A stretch of DNA of 15,177 bases from Chlamydiota bacterium (GCA_030596365.1 JAUVKG010000022.1:1-15177), one strand, 5' to 3'; shown: positions 1 to 7,038, counted from the stretch's first letter. Notes: generated from the letters alone by a model not told the origin. Made by a program: numbers and translations.

Positions 1-1
1 T

Positions 2-1486
2 TTTCTAATGCTTGGCCTTGGAATTATATTCGCCACTATTGCCGGAACAGAGTTTCTACCGAAACTTGATGACGGGCGAATAATGATCAAACTTAAAATG
101 CCGAGTGGAACATCGGTAAGTGAGGTTAACCGCATACTTGAAAAAATAGAAAACAAGATTAAAGATTTACCTGAAATAGAAAATATTTTCAGACTTTCCG
201 GAGGAAGAGTTTTCGGCCTTTATACCCTTGAAGTTGGAAATGAAGGAAATTTAAACATCCAACTTGTTCCAAAAGCTAAGCGGAATATTTCTACAGAGAA
301 ATTCATTAAAAAAATCCGACCAATAATTGCAAAAATACAAGCCGGTGAACCGGGAGCTAAAATACCTGTTAAAGCAAGAAAAATTAAAGGAATGAAAAAA
401 GTTGGGGAGCAGGATGTCGAAGTTAATATTAAAGGGAGTGATGCCGTTTTACTTTATGAATTTGCAGAAAAACTTTCGGAGAAAATGAGCAAAACTCCAG
501 GACTGTCAGGTGTTAATATTTCTATGGATATGACTAAACCGGAATATAGAATCCATATCGATAGAGCACGAGCTTCTTCTATGGGTATTTCGGTTAATAA
601 AGTCGCTAATACTATGCGAACACTTGTTCAGGGAAAAGTTGGAACTTTATTCCGTGAAGGCTCTGAATATTATCCAATTCGCGTAATGGTACCCGAAGTA
701 AAACTTTCAAATAAAACCGATCTTGAGAATTTGATAATTGACACCAGAGGAAGTGAACCTGTTTATTTAAAAGATATTGCTGAAACCAAACGCGGGGTCG
801 GTCCGGTAGAAATCTCTCGAGAAGACCAAATTATGAGAGTTATCGTTCGGGCAGACGCAGCAGATATCAGTGTCGGGGAGGCACTTGAACGCGCCGAAAA
901 AGCGGCTTATGAGCTTAAACCACCGGCAGGTGTTGAAGTTTCAATGGGGAGTGAAGCACGATTTATGGCTGAAGGACGGCGCGTTATGGGATTGATAATC
1001 GGTTTTGCCGCGCTTTTCGCTTTCGTTATCCTTGCAATTCAGTTTGAATCGTTTGTTCTTCCGCTTTTAATTATGATAAACATACCATTAACCCTCACAG
1101 GTGTTTTTGTAGCACTGCTGCTAACCGGTAATTCTGTTGGTGTAACGGTGCAGATAGGGGTTTTGGTAATGATGGGTGGAATCACTTCGCAGGGAGTTGT
1201 TTTATTGAGTTCAGCGGAAGAGTTCAGGAAGAAAGGAATGAATGCTTTAGATGCGATTAGTAAAGCTGCGCCTCTACGTGTAAGACCTATATTAATGACA
1301 CAGTTAACAACAGTTCTTGGATTGACTCCATTGGCTTTAAATCTGGGTGAAGGTGGAGATATGCTTGTTGCAATGGCAATAGCGGTAATTGGCGGATTAC
1401 TTTATTCATTGTTACTAACTTTATTTTTCCTTCCATCAGCTTATTCTCTGGTTTACAGTAAAGTAATCAAAGCATCCTTGCTTTGA
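2..1486 (+). CDS. RND efflux transporter permease subunit, C-terminal half (partial)
   Basis: This is the C-terminal half of a proton-driven inner-membrane efflux pump of the AcrB/CzcA/SwrC type. Full members are about 1000-1050 residues; about 494 are visible, and the reading frame stays open to the left edge, so the ATG at 8 is internal. The fragment begins in a membrane helix followed by the family hallmark GTEFLPKLDDG, just after transmembrane segment 7. A periplasmic pore/docking region follows (about residues 25-320, counting from the internal Met). Five hydrophobic segments, about 327-345, 350-370, 376-400, 428-450 and 455-482, correspond to TM8-TM12. The proton-relay Asp residues of TM4 lie outside the window, so metal (HME) and drug (HAE1) specificity cannot be separated. 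A membrane-fusion protein and TolC-like partner would be expected upstream. The RND family call is secure; the substrate is unknown. Confidence 0.93.
   Translation, partial: FLMLGLGIIFATIAGTEFLPKLDDGRIMIKLKMPSGTSVSEVNRILEKIENKIKDLPEIENIFRLSGGRVFGLYTLEVGNEGNLNIQLVPKAKRNISTEKFIKKIRPIIAKIQAGEPGAKIPVKARKIKGMKKVGEQDVEVNIKGSDAVLLYEFAEKLSEKMSKTPGLSGVNISMDMTKPEYRIHIDRARASSMGISVNKVANTMRTLVQGKVGTLFREGSEYYPIRVMVPEVKLSNKTDLENLIIDTRGSEPVYLKDIAETKRGVGPVEISREDQIMRVIVRADAADISVGEALERAEKAAYELKPPAGVEVSMGSEARFMAEGRRVMGLIIGFAALFAFVILAIQFESFVLPLLIMINIPLTLTGVFVALLLTGNSVGVTVQIGVLVMMGGITSQGVVLLSSAEEFRKKGMNALDAISKAAPLRVRPILMTQLTTVLGLTPLALNLGEGGDMLVAMAIAVIGGLLYSLLLTLFFLPSAYSLVYSKVIKASLL
1469..1484 (+). repeat. Palindrome overlapping the RND gene stop codon
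   Basis: Six-base arms aaagca and tgcttt around a four-base loop. The palindrome overlaps the final codons and the TGA of the permease gene. It resembles the palindromes at 8464-8482 and 13769-13787, which also sit at gene 3' ends. There is no U-tract, so it is not a classical terminator. Confidence 0.45.
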
Positions 1487-1511
1487 GTTTTAATAGGAAA
1501 AGAGCGGTAGT

Positions 1512-1530
1512 CCGCTTCGATCCGAAGCGG
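1512..1530. repeat. Perfect 8-bp-stem hairpin
   Basis: Arms ccgcttcg and cgaagcgg surround a three-base loop. An alternative pairing, agcgg (1504-1508) with ccgct (1512-1516), overlaps it. No T-run follows, so it is more likely a dispersed palindromic repeat than an intrinsic terminator, although a role in 3'-end formation of the RND transcript is possible. Confidence 0.55.
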
Positions 1531-1594
1531 GTTACAGATCAAAACATATTTGGCAAATAATATTCAACTGAAAATATGACTTGAAAAAAATAAC

Positions 1595-1619
1595 TGGAGG
1601 GTCGCCGTCCCCGGCGACC
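1595..1619 (+). repeat. TGGAGGG-headed hairpin (single-hairpin form)
   Basis: The sequence tggaggg leads into a perfect 8-bp stem: ggtcgccg (1600-1607), loop tccc, cggcgacc (1612-1619). The same head and stem layout starts the larger element at 4840-4930, where the stem is ggtcatcg/cgatgacc. The two differ at two stem positions, and both changes are compensated on the opposite arm. It lies 85-109 bp upstream of the small gene at 1704. Confidence 0.65.
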
Positions 1620-1703
1620 TAATATAAGTTTTAGTGCAAAAGAATTTTAGTCCCATTGGGGGCATATTATATATTATAAAATAACCACAACACAAAAAAT
1701 ATA

Positions 1704-2090
1704 ATGAAAAAAATTAACTATAAGGATATGTATCCTGTATATGTAAAAGAAATTTTAAAAGAAGAAATAAAATTTGAGAACGTGGATGAAATATGCAACT
1801 TTTTTATCGGTAAAGTTAATGCACACCCTTTCGCAAAATATATTGGAATTTTTAACCACTATGTCCATACTGAAAATATTGAGAATAACGAAATAGTTGA
1901 AAATATCAAAGATGCAAAAAATGTTCTCTTTTGCTTCGGTAAAAAACTTCTCGATCCAAAAGTGCTTGCTGTAAGACCGCGTTCAATAGGAGTATGTGAA
2001 ACAGAATCACATTTTGTTATTTCTTTTCTGGAGGCACCAAACCCGGCATTAACCAAAGTCATGATTTCCTGGGTTGATGATTTACCTTAA
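1704..2090 (+). CDS. Small conserved cytosolic protein (DUF6858-like)
   Basis: A 128-residue soluble protein with no signal peptide or membrane segment. I do not know a function. The central and C-terminal part (NVLFCFGKKLLDPKVLAVRPRSIGVCE, residues about 73-99, then FVISFLEAPNPAL) resembles, from memory, a small uncharacterised family (DUF6858) in which the AVRPRSIGV block is strongly conserved. That assignment is tentative. The N-terminal third is rich in acidic and lysine residues and includes a short segment NAHPFAKYIGIFNHYVHT containing three His. The ATG at 1704 is the first plausible start; there is no clear Shine-Dalgarno motif in the AT-rich leader. The gene stands alone: repeat hairpins precede it, and convergent hairpins separate it from msrBA. 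Codon use looks like that of its neighbours. Confidence 0.75.
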   Translation: MKKINYKDMYPVYVKEILKEEIKFENVDEICNFFIGKVNAHPFAKYIGIFNHYVHTENIENNEIVENIKDAKNVLFCFGKKLLDPKVLAVRPRSIGVCETESHFVISFLEAPNPALTKVMISWVDDLP

Positions 2091-2234
2091 GAAATGCAGT
2101 TTAATGGAATAGATGTTCAAAATGCTGAATTTCCACAAAAAAAATTAAATTAAATAGTCAAAATAATTTGAGTCAAAATAATTAAAAACAATTATTATTA
2201 ATAAAAATAGCAGCGAAAAGACGCTTTAAATTTT

Positions 2235-2303
2235 AAATTCATCACAACGGGATGAATTTTCTCAGCCGTGCCTAAAACTTAGCTAAAATCGGCACGGCCT
2301 TTT
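2235..2303. terminator. Convergent-gene hairpin pair, probable terminator region
   Basis: Two hairpins lie between the convergent genes ending at 2090 (+) and 2302 (-). The first is aaattcatc/gatgaattt, a 9-bp stem (2235-2243 with 2251-2259). The second is gccgtgcc/ggcacggc, an 8-bp stem (2265-2272 with 2291-2298). On the + strand the second is followed by cTTTT, which suits rho-independent termination for the + gene. The U-run is short, and the role for the - strand is less clear. Confidence 0.5.
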
Positions 2304-3234
2304 AAAACCTTTTCTGATAAAAGTGGCAATACGGTTGACCGCCCTTTTTCTTATAATAATCTTGATGATAATCTTCAGCTTTCCAGAATGTTTTTATTGG
2401 AATAATTTTTGTAACGACTTTATAATCTTTATTTTTTAAAATATCAATTAATTTTTCAGCAATATTTTTTTCCTCTTTGTTATTATAAAATATGGCTGAA
2501 AGATATTGTTCGCCAATATCAGGTCCCTGACCGTTAAACTGTGTTGGATCATGTATTTCAAAAAAATATTTCGCAATTTCTTCATAACTTATTTTTTCCG
2601 GATTATAAATAACTTTAACAGCTTCAAGATGACCCGTTTTTTTCGTGCAGATGTCTTCATAAGTCGGATTTTCCAAGGCACCGCCCATATAACCTGATTC
2701 CGCTGAAATAACTCCGGCTTTGTGTTCAAACAAAGATTCAACACCCCAAAAACACCCGCCTGCAAAATAAGCTGTAGCGGTTTTTTGTGTTTCCGTTGCA
2801 GGGATAAAATTCATAGAGATAGAATTAACGCAATGTCTTACGTTTTTATCAGTTAGATTTTCACCCACAAAGACGTGACCAAGATGTGCATCACAATTCG
2901 CGCAAAGAATTTCTGTTCGTCTTCCGTCTTTGTCAGTTTGTTTTTTTATTGCCTCGTCAATTTCGTCATCAAAACTCGGCCAACCGCATGAAGATTTAAA
3001 TTTATCGTCTGAGCGATAAAGCTTTGCGCCGCACTGTTTACAGGTATAGGCACCTTTTTCCGAGAAGTTGTTATATTTTCCTGAGAAAGGAGGTTCGGTA
3101 CCTTTATCAATAATTATAATTGTTTCTTCGGGAGTAAGAATATTATATTTTTCATTGTTAATAGAATTCATAGAGATTTTCTCCGAGCAGGAAATTAAGC
3201 AGATAGTAAAGATTAAGCAAAGAAGAGTTTTCAT
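2302..3234 (-). CDS. msrAB: Lipoprotein bifunctional methionine sulfoxide reductase, MsrB-MsrA order
   Basis: Reduces methionine-R-sulfoxide (MsrB) and methionine-S-sulfoxide (MsrA) in proteins. The start is set at the Met at 3234, not the longer in-frame ORF from 3291. From 3234 the protein (310 residues) begins with a lipoprotein signal: MKTLLCLIFTI and lipobox LISC, with Cys16 as the acylated residue. MsrB spans about 30-145. It has zinc Cys pairs C65/C68 and C111/C114, the WPSF motif with a nearby Cys (C83), and catalytic Cys135 in RHCVNSISMNF. MsrA spans about 152-310, with catalytic Cys161 in GGCFWGVE and a C-terminal Cys in GGQPYCHFY, probably a recycling Cys. Many fusions such as PilB are MsrA-MsrB; here the order is reversed, which is also known. 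The enzyme probably acts in the periplasm, tethered to a membrane, and then needs an electron donor there; none is visible nearby. All catalytic residues are intact. Confidence 0.93.
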   Translation of the reverse strand: MKTLLCLIFTICLISCSEKISMNSINNEKYNILTPEETIIIIDKGTEPPFSGKYNNFSEKGAYTCKQCGAKLYRSDDKFKSSCGWPSFDDEIDEAIKKQTDKDGRRTEILCANCDAHLGHVFVGENLTDKNVRHCVNSISMNFIPATETQKTATAYFAGGCFWGVESLFEHKAGVISAESGYMGGALENPTYEDICTKKTGHLEAVKVIYNPEKISYEEIAKYFFEIHDPTQFNGQGPDIGEQYLSAIFYNNKEEKNIAEKLIDILKNKDYKVVTKIIPIKTFWKAEDYHQDYYKKKGGQPYCHFYQKRF

Positions 3235-3279
3235 AAATTGATACAATGAACCTGTATTTTCACGATCAAAAAAAAGTAG

Positions 3280-3303
3280 CCACGAAGGCACAAAGACACT
3301 AAG
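3280..3303 (-). repeat. Three CTTNGTGN-type octamers upstream of msrBA
   Basis: On the + strand the units are ccacgaag, gcacaaag and acactaag, in exact 8-nt phase. Read on the msrBA strand this is the widely recurring 'cttagtgt-ctttgtgc-cttcgtgg' wording seen between genes in many genomes. It lies about 45 bp upstream of the msrBA start. Confidence 0.5.
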
Positions 3304-3380
3304 AAGAAATAAATGAGAATTATATATTTTCCGTGTGTTCTGTGTATAATCGTGAGTACACGTTACTTCATTAGCGGTGG

Positions 3381-4478
3381 TTAAAAAAAGAATTTTTTCC
3401 TATAACTAATAAATAGCAATTGATAAATAATAATTAATAAATAGAAACCCGGTTCCGGTATCGCTTGTTTAGCAAAAGAAATTGTCCATAAAGGCGGAGC
3501 GGAAGATAATTGATTTTCCCATGTTCCACCATTATTGCTTGTATGCCAAACGTATCCTGTATTAATTATATTATCACTAATTGAAATCCATGCTTCATCT
3601 TTATTCACAGCTGATACACCCATAGTATAATTTTCAGAATTTTTGTTTGACCAGGTTATACCGCTATCATTTGACCATTGGATAAAATTATCAGCAGCTA
3701 CCCAAACGGTATTAGAATCCACGGCATAAACTTCATTTGCGTCCCCGTAATTAGATTTCTGAGATTGTAGGATCCAGGAATTTCCGCCATTATCGGAACG
3801 TAAAACAATGAATCCTCCTCCTCCTACCGCCCATAAAGTTTGAGTATCTGCTGCTGAAATCCCAATTAAATGATCAACATTTGTTATTGCGCCACCGGAT
3901 TGACGAATCCAACTTTGCCCTGCGTTAGTTGTATTAAGTATAGTTGCGAAATCAGTTCCATCATTACCTATTCCGCTTCCGCTAACCCAAACGAGATTCC
4001 CGTTAATAGAAAAGACACCTTGAAAAAGCGTATTTGTATATTCAATAGGAAGGCAATTAGTCCAGGAATCACCATTATCACTTGAATGTAGTATTGCTCC
4101 GGTATCAACTGCCCAGATATTACTGCTGCTAACATGAACTTTCCCTAAAGAAATCCCCTGTAGAGCTGTTTGTCCAAAACCTTTGCGATGCCATGTTTTC
4201 CCTCCGTCTTTTGTATTGTAAATTGTCGCATAACCCGATTCCACAACACCGACTGCCCATGCTGTTTTCAGGTCAACAGCAAAAACACCATTTAATTTTG
4301 CATTTGCAATTTGGTTACTCCCTTGACGAACCCAATTCTTTCCACTATCGGTTGTAGCGTAAATTGCGGCATAACCATCACGAGTTTCACCAACGGTCCA
4401 CCCGGCATAATCCTCACTTTTGGAGAAAGAGGAATAAAAAAGGACAAATGAAATTGAGATATAAAATAATATTTTCAT
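3381..4478 (-). CDS. Exported Asp-box (BNR-like) beta-propeller with PEP-CTERM sorting tail
   Basis: A 365-residue exported protein. Residues 1-21 look like a Sec signal peptide (MKILFYISISFVLFYSS, then a polar region). The body has about seven repeats ending in Asp-box motifs of the form S/T-x-D-x-G-x-x-W: TTDSGKNW near residue 42, then TKDGGKTW, SSDNGDSW, TTNAGQSW, RSDNGGNSW, SNDSGITW and TSNNGGTW. This pattern is typical of BNR/sortilin/Ycf48-like six- or seven-bladed propellers. The C-terminus is a tripartite sorting signal: IPEP (340-343), a hydrophobic stretch of about 16 residues, then a basic cluster YRKK. That matches PEP-CTERM signals processed by exosortase, so the protein is probably cell-surface or matrix associated. 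No exosortase gene is in the window. The true ligand is unknown, and there is no catalytic signature to suggest a sialidase. A composite repeat module lies directly upstream. Confidence 0.85.
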   Translation of the reverse strand: MKILFYISISFVLFYSSFSKSEDYAGWTVGETRDGYAAIYATTDSGKNWVRQGSNQIANAKLNGVFAVDLKTAWAVGVVESGYATIYNTKDGGKTWHRKGFGQTALQGISLGKVHVSSSNIWAVDTGAILHSSDNGDSWTNCLPIEYTNTLFQGVFSINGNLVWVSGSGIGNDGTDFATILNTTNAGQSWIRQSGGAITNVDHLIGISAADTQTLWAVGGGGFIVLRSDNGGNSWILQSQKSNYGDANEVYAVDSNTVWVAADNFIQWSNDSGITWSNKNSENYTMGVSAVNKDEAWISISDNIINTGYVWHTSNNGGTWENQLSSAPPLWTISFAKQAIPEPGFYLLIIIYQLLFISYRKKFFF

Positions 4479-4570
4479 TTTATAAAATTTATTGAATTTT
4501 AAAAATAATATCTATTAATGCTTAACTAAATTATATCACTTAATTTACAGAAATACAATCACATCCAGCC

Positions 4571-4660
4571 ATACGGACCAGCACGGACCAGCATGGACGG
4601 GCACGGACCAGCACGGACCAGCACGGACGGACACGGACCAGCACGGACCAGCACGGACGA
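4571..4660. repeat. Tandem array of nine decamers, consensus gcacggacca
   Basis: Nine consecutive 10-bp units fill exactly 90 bp. The most common unit is gcacggacca; variants include gcatggacgg and acacggacca. The same ACGGAC-centred decamers recur at 13469-13518 (five units) and 14872-14891 (two units). An open frame on the minus strand across this region encodes only the repeat and is not a gene. Confidence 0.95.
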
Positions 4661-4665
4661 ATACA

Positions 4666-4697
4666 CCACCACTCCACCACTCCATTATTCCACTAAT
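4666..4697. repeat. Four CCANNANT octamers
   Basis: Units ccaccact (twice), ccattatt and ccactaat run in exact 8-nt phase, directly after the decamer array and directly before the hairpin element at 4699. The same octamer family forms longer arrays at 13656-13767 and 14916-15035. Confidence 0.8.
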
Positions 4698-4698
4698 C

Positions 4699-4782
4699 AA
4701 AAGTATTTCGGCCGCTTCGCGTCCGCGCAGTAAATGAAATTTCTCAAACACGAAATTTCTTTATTCCTGCACTCCATATCCC
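4699..4782. repeat. Dispersed hairpin element, copy A (short form)
   Basis: Homologous to 13549-13657. Shared blocks are tttcgg-cgctt, gcgtccg-gcagtaaat, cgaaatttctttatt and ctgca-ccatatcc. Arms gcag (4727-4730) and ctgc (4767-4770) enclose two copies of the self-complementary gaaatttc (4736-4743 and 4752-4759), giving an imperfect hairpin. Relative to copy B it lacks about 20 bp that contains the right arm of an upstream small hairpin. No ORF is encoded. Confidence 0.8.
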
Positions 4783-4784
4783 TC

Positions 4785-4813
4785 TTGTTTCATTTTGACC
4801 TTATCGCTATAAT
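4785..4813 (+). promoter_or_regulatory. Candidate sigma70 promoter for the rhamnose genes
   Basis: A perfect -10 TATAAT at 4808-4813 is preceded, 17 bp away, by a weak -35 TTGTTT at 4785-4790. No other promoter as good was seen before the gene at 4979. If it is used, the transcript would start near 4820 with a leader of roughly 160 nt containing the whole two-hairpin element at 4840-4930. Confidence 0.45.
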
Positions 4814-4839
4814 GTAAATAATAATAGAAAACAAATAAT

Positions 4840-4930
4840 TTGGAGGGTCATCGTCCTCGATGACCTGTCTATTCGTAAATTAGGATGCTGAGGAACCCGG
4901 CATTCGCGGGTCGCGGCAGCGTCCCTCCAA
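4840..4930 (+). repeat. 91-bp element with terminal inverted repeats and two internal hairpins
   Basis: The ends are ttggaggg (4840-4847) and ccctccaa (4923-4930), perfect inverted repeats. Inside are two stems: ggtcatcg/cgatgacc with loop tcct (4846-4865), and ggatgctg/cagcgtcc (8 bp with one G-U pair) closing on a smaller acccg/cgggt stem. As RNA it could fold into a three-way junction. It sits between a promoter candidate and the rhamnose aldolase gene. It may be a paired REP-type repeat, a miniature mobile element or a leader RNA; a half-copy is at 1595-1619. Confidence 0.7.
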
Positions 4931-4965
4931 TTGTGGTTATTAATATAATAATATATAAAAATATG

Positions 4966-4970
4966 AAGGA
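4966..4970 (+). promoter_or_regulatory. Shine-Dalgarno AAGGA for the rhamnose fusion gene
   Basis: AAGGA ends 8 nt before the ATG at 4979 and fixes that start. Most other genes in this window have no recognisable Shine-Dalgarno motif. Confidence 0.75.
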
Positions 4971-4978
4971 ATTTTGTT

Positions 4979-6886
4979 ATGGAAAAAGAAATTAAAACTA
5001 TTACCGAATTGTCAAATAAATATGGAGCAAATGCTGCTTTTGTCCTCGCAGGTGGCGGAAATACTTCCGTAAAAAACGATAAATTTCTATGGGTTAAACC
5101 CAGCGGAACAGCACTCGCTACTATCAAAGAAAATCAATTTCTGAAAATGCACCGCGCGAAATTGCAAGTTCTTTTTGAGCAGGAATATCCGGAAAATTCT
5201 TCTGAGCGCGAAGACATGGTTAAAAATATTATGCTCGCCGCAATTGCACCGGGACACAGCGGTCGTCCTTCAGTAGAAGCTCCTCTCCACAATATTTTTA
5301 AAGCAAAATATGTTGTACATACCCATCCGGCAGCTGTAAACGGAATGACATGTTCAATGCAAGCTGAAGAAGTTTGTAAAAAACTTTTCCCGACAGCTTT
5401 GTGGGTTGAATATATTGATCCGGGATACACGCTTGCCGCGGGAGGTAAAAATCGGCTTAATGAGTACAGTGTGAACAATGGAAGTCAGCCATCGGTTGTA
5501 TTTTTACAAAATCATGGTGTTTTTGTTGCTGCTGATTCAGCAGAAGAAATTGACGCGATATATAAAAATATTATGGATACGCTTGATGATGAATACAAAA
5601 AAACAGGTGTTCCAACTGAACTCCTTACAGGCGAAATTGATGATGACGCAGTTCTAACCGCAGCACCCAAACTCAGAATTCTGATGAGTGCTGACGACAG
5701 AGTCGCTGTAGCTTCATCAGCGCCGTTTTCAGTTCCAAAAGGGCCTTTATCGCCTGACCATATTGTTTACACTAAATCGTATTCATTTGATGGAGAAATA
5801 TCATCTGAAAATATTTCGGATTTCAAAAAAGAAAATGGTTACCTGCCGATTGTTGTTAGTCAAAACGGTGCAGTCTTTTCTTCAGGTAATTCCGTTAAAA
5901 CCGCTCAAACAGCTATGGCGGTTGCTAAAGACGGCGGAATGGTAGCTCAACTCACCGAAGCATTTGGCGGACCTAATTACCTTGCAGACAAATTCAGACT
6001 TTTTATTGAAAACTGGGAAGTTGAAAGTTATCGCAAAAAAGTTTCTCTTGCCGCAAATGCAGGCCGACTTTATGGGAAAATAGCTGTTGTTACCGGCGGT
6101 GCTCAGGGATTTGGTAAAGGTATCGCTGAAGAACTCGCGAAAGAAGGCGCTTATGTTGTCATTGCGGATCTTAACATTGAAGGTGCGGAAAAATGTGCCG
6201 AAGAGTTGTGTGAAAATTTTGGTGCCGGAACTGCCGGCGCAGTGGCAGTAAATATTTCTTCAGAAGAATCTGTTGAAGAAATGACAAAACAAATTGTTAA
6301 AAAATGTGGTGGAATAGATTTGTTCGTGGCAAACGCGGGAGTATTGAAAGCGGGATCCGTCAAAGAAATGACTTTGAAAGACTGGAAATTTGTAACGGAT
6401 GTAAATTATACCGGTTATTTTCTTTGCACTAAATATATCAGCCGGGTTATGACGGCACAAAATGTTGATTGTCGGGGATCATGGATGGATATTGTTCAAG
6501 TCAACTCTAAATCAGGTTTGCAGGGCAGTAATAAAAACGGCGCTTATGCCGGAAGTAAATTCGGAACAATTGGTTTAACGCAAAGTTTTGCGAAAGAACT
6601 TGTAACCGATAGAATTAAAGTAAATTCCGTTTGTCCCGGAAATTTCTTCGATGGACCATTGTGGAGCGACCCGGAAAGAGGACTTTTTAAACAGTATCTC
6701 GATACAGGAAAAGTTCCCGGCGCGAAAACAGTTGATGATGTAAAGAAATTTTATGAAAACCAAGTGCCAATGGGTCGCGGATGTTTCCCGGCTGATGTAG
6801 CAAAAGCAATTATTTATTGCGTTGAGCAAACTTATGAAACCGGCCAGGCGATCCCCGTTACCGGTGGGCAGGTAATGCTGAAATAG
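4979..6886 (+). CDS. rhaEW: Bifunctional rhamnulose-1-phosphate aldolase / short-chain dehydrogenase
   Basis: A 635-residue fusion that cleaves L-rhamnulose-1-phosphate into DHAP and L-lactaldehyde and probably oxidises lactaldehyde to lactate with NAD+. The N-terminal class II aldolase domain (about 1-345) shows the phosphate-binding GGGNTS (25-30) and KPSGT (40-44), and zinc ligands in HTHP (114-117) and NHG (178-180). The C-terminal classical SDR domain (about 365-635) shows the TGGAQGFG nucleotide motif (372-379), NAG (452-454), a catalytic-type Ser in VNSKSG, and YAGSK (523-527) with Tyr523/Lys527. The length is slightly below the 680-700 residues usual for the Bacillus-type RhaEW. Rhamnulokinase follows 193 bp downstream on the same strand, which supports rhamnose over other sugars. 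The isomerase RhaA and a transporter are not in the window. Whether the SDR half acts as dehydrogenase or reductase cannot be told from sequence. Confidence 0.9.
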   Translation: MEKEIKTITELSNKYGANAAFVLAGGGNTSVKNDKFLWVKPSGTALATIKENQFLKMHRAKLQVLFEQEYPENSSEREDMVKNIMLAAIAPGHSGRPSVEAPLHNIFKAKYVVHTHPAAVNGMTCSMQAEEVCKKLFPTALWVEYIDPGYTLAAGGKNRLNEYSVNNGSQPSVVFLQNHGVFVAADSAEEIDAIYKNIMDTLDDEYKKTGVPTELLTGEIDDDAVLTAAPKLRILMSADDRVAVASSAPFSVPKGPLSPDHIVYTKSYSFDGEISSENISDFKKENGYLPIVVSQNGAVFSSGNSVKTAQTAMAVAKDGGMVAQLTEAFGGPNYLADKFRLFIENWEVESYRKKVSLAANAGRLYGKIAVVTGGAQGFGKGIAEELAKEGAYVVIADLNIEGAEKCAEELCENFGAGTAGAVAVNISSEESVEEMTKQIVKKCGGIDLFVANAGVLKAGSVKEMTLKDWKFVTDVNYTGYFLCTKYISRVMTAQNVDCRGSWMDIVQVNSKSGLQGSNKNGAYAGSKFGTIGLTQSFAKELVTDRIKVNSVCPGNFFDGPLWSDPERGLFKQYLDTGKVPGAKTVDDVKKFYENQVPMGRGCFPADVAKAIIYCVEQTYETGQAIPVTGGQVMLK

Positions 6887-6897
6887 AGAAGGAATAA

Positions 6898-6933
6898 AAT
6901 TGACCTAATTTCTAATTAACCTAATTGACCTAA
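6898..6933. repeat. Degenerate nonamer array, first arm
   Basis: Read on the minus strand, this is a run of roughly 9-bp units of the ATTAGGTCA/ATTAGGTTA type. It is in inverted orientation to the nonamer array at 7001-7038, and together they could form an imperfect hairpin of about 35 bp in the rhaEW-rhaB spacer. A T-rich run (6975-6985) lies in the loop. I see no gene in 6887-7079. Confidence 0.6.
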
Positions 6934-7000
6934 AAAATGAACAATATCCAAAAATAGGAAATAACCAATTGGACATTTTTTCTTTTGTGCATTGGGATTT

Positions 7001-7038
7001 GATTAGAGCAATTAGATCAATTAGAGCAATTAGAAATT
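7001..7038. repeat. Degenerate nonamer array, second arm
   Basis: Units gcaattaga, tcaattaga and gcaattaga follow each other in exact 9-nt phase after gattaga. The array ends about 40 bp before the rhamnulokinase start. Confidence 0.75.

Noticed and set aside
1500..1550. TTCGATCC-like string reminiscent of a tRNA T-loop
   Set aside because: No acceptor, D or anticodon arms can be folded around it; it is simply the loop side of the 1512-1530 hairpin.
3235..3291. N-terminal extension of msrBA from the upstream ATG at 3291
   Set aside because: It would bury the lipoprotein signal behind 19 residues and runs into the octamer repeat; the Met at 3234 gives a standard signal peptide.
4545..4751. 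Minus-strand open frame with repeated AGPCWSV peptides
   Set aside because: It is a translation of the decamer array; the peptide repetition follows the 10-bp DNA period and there is no start signal.
4807..5127. Minus-strand open frame across the 91-bp element and the start of the aldolase gene
   Set aside because: Antisense to a confident gene and to an inverted-repeat element; no recognisable product.
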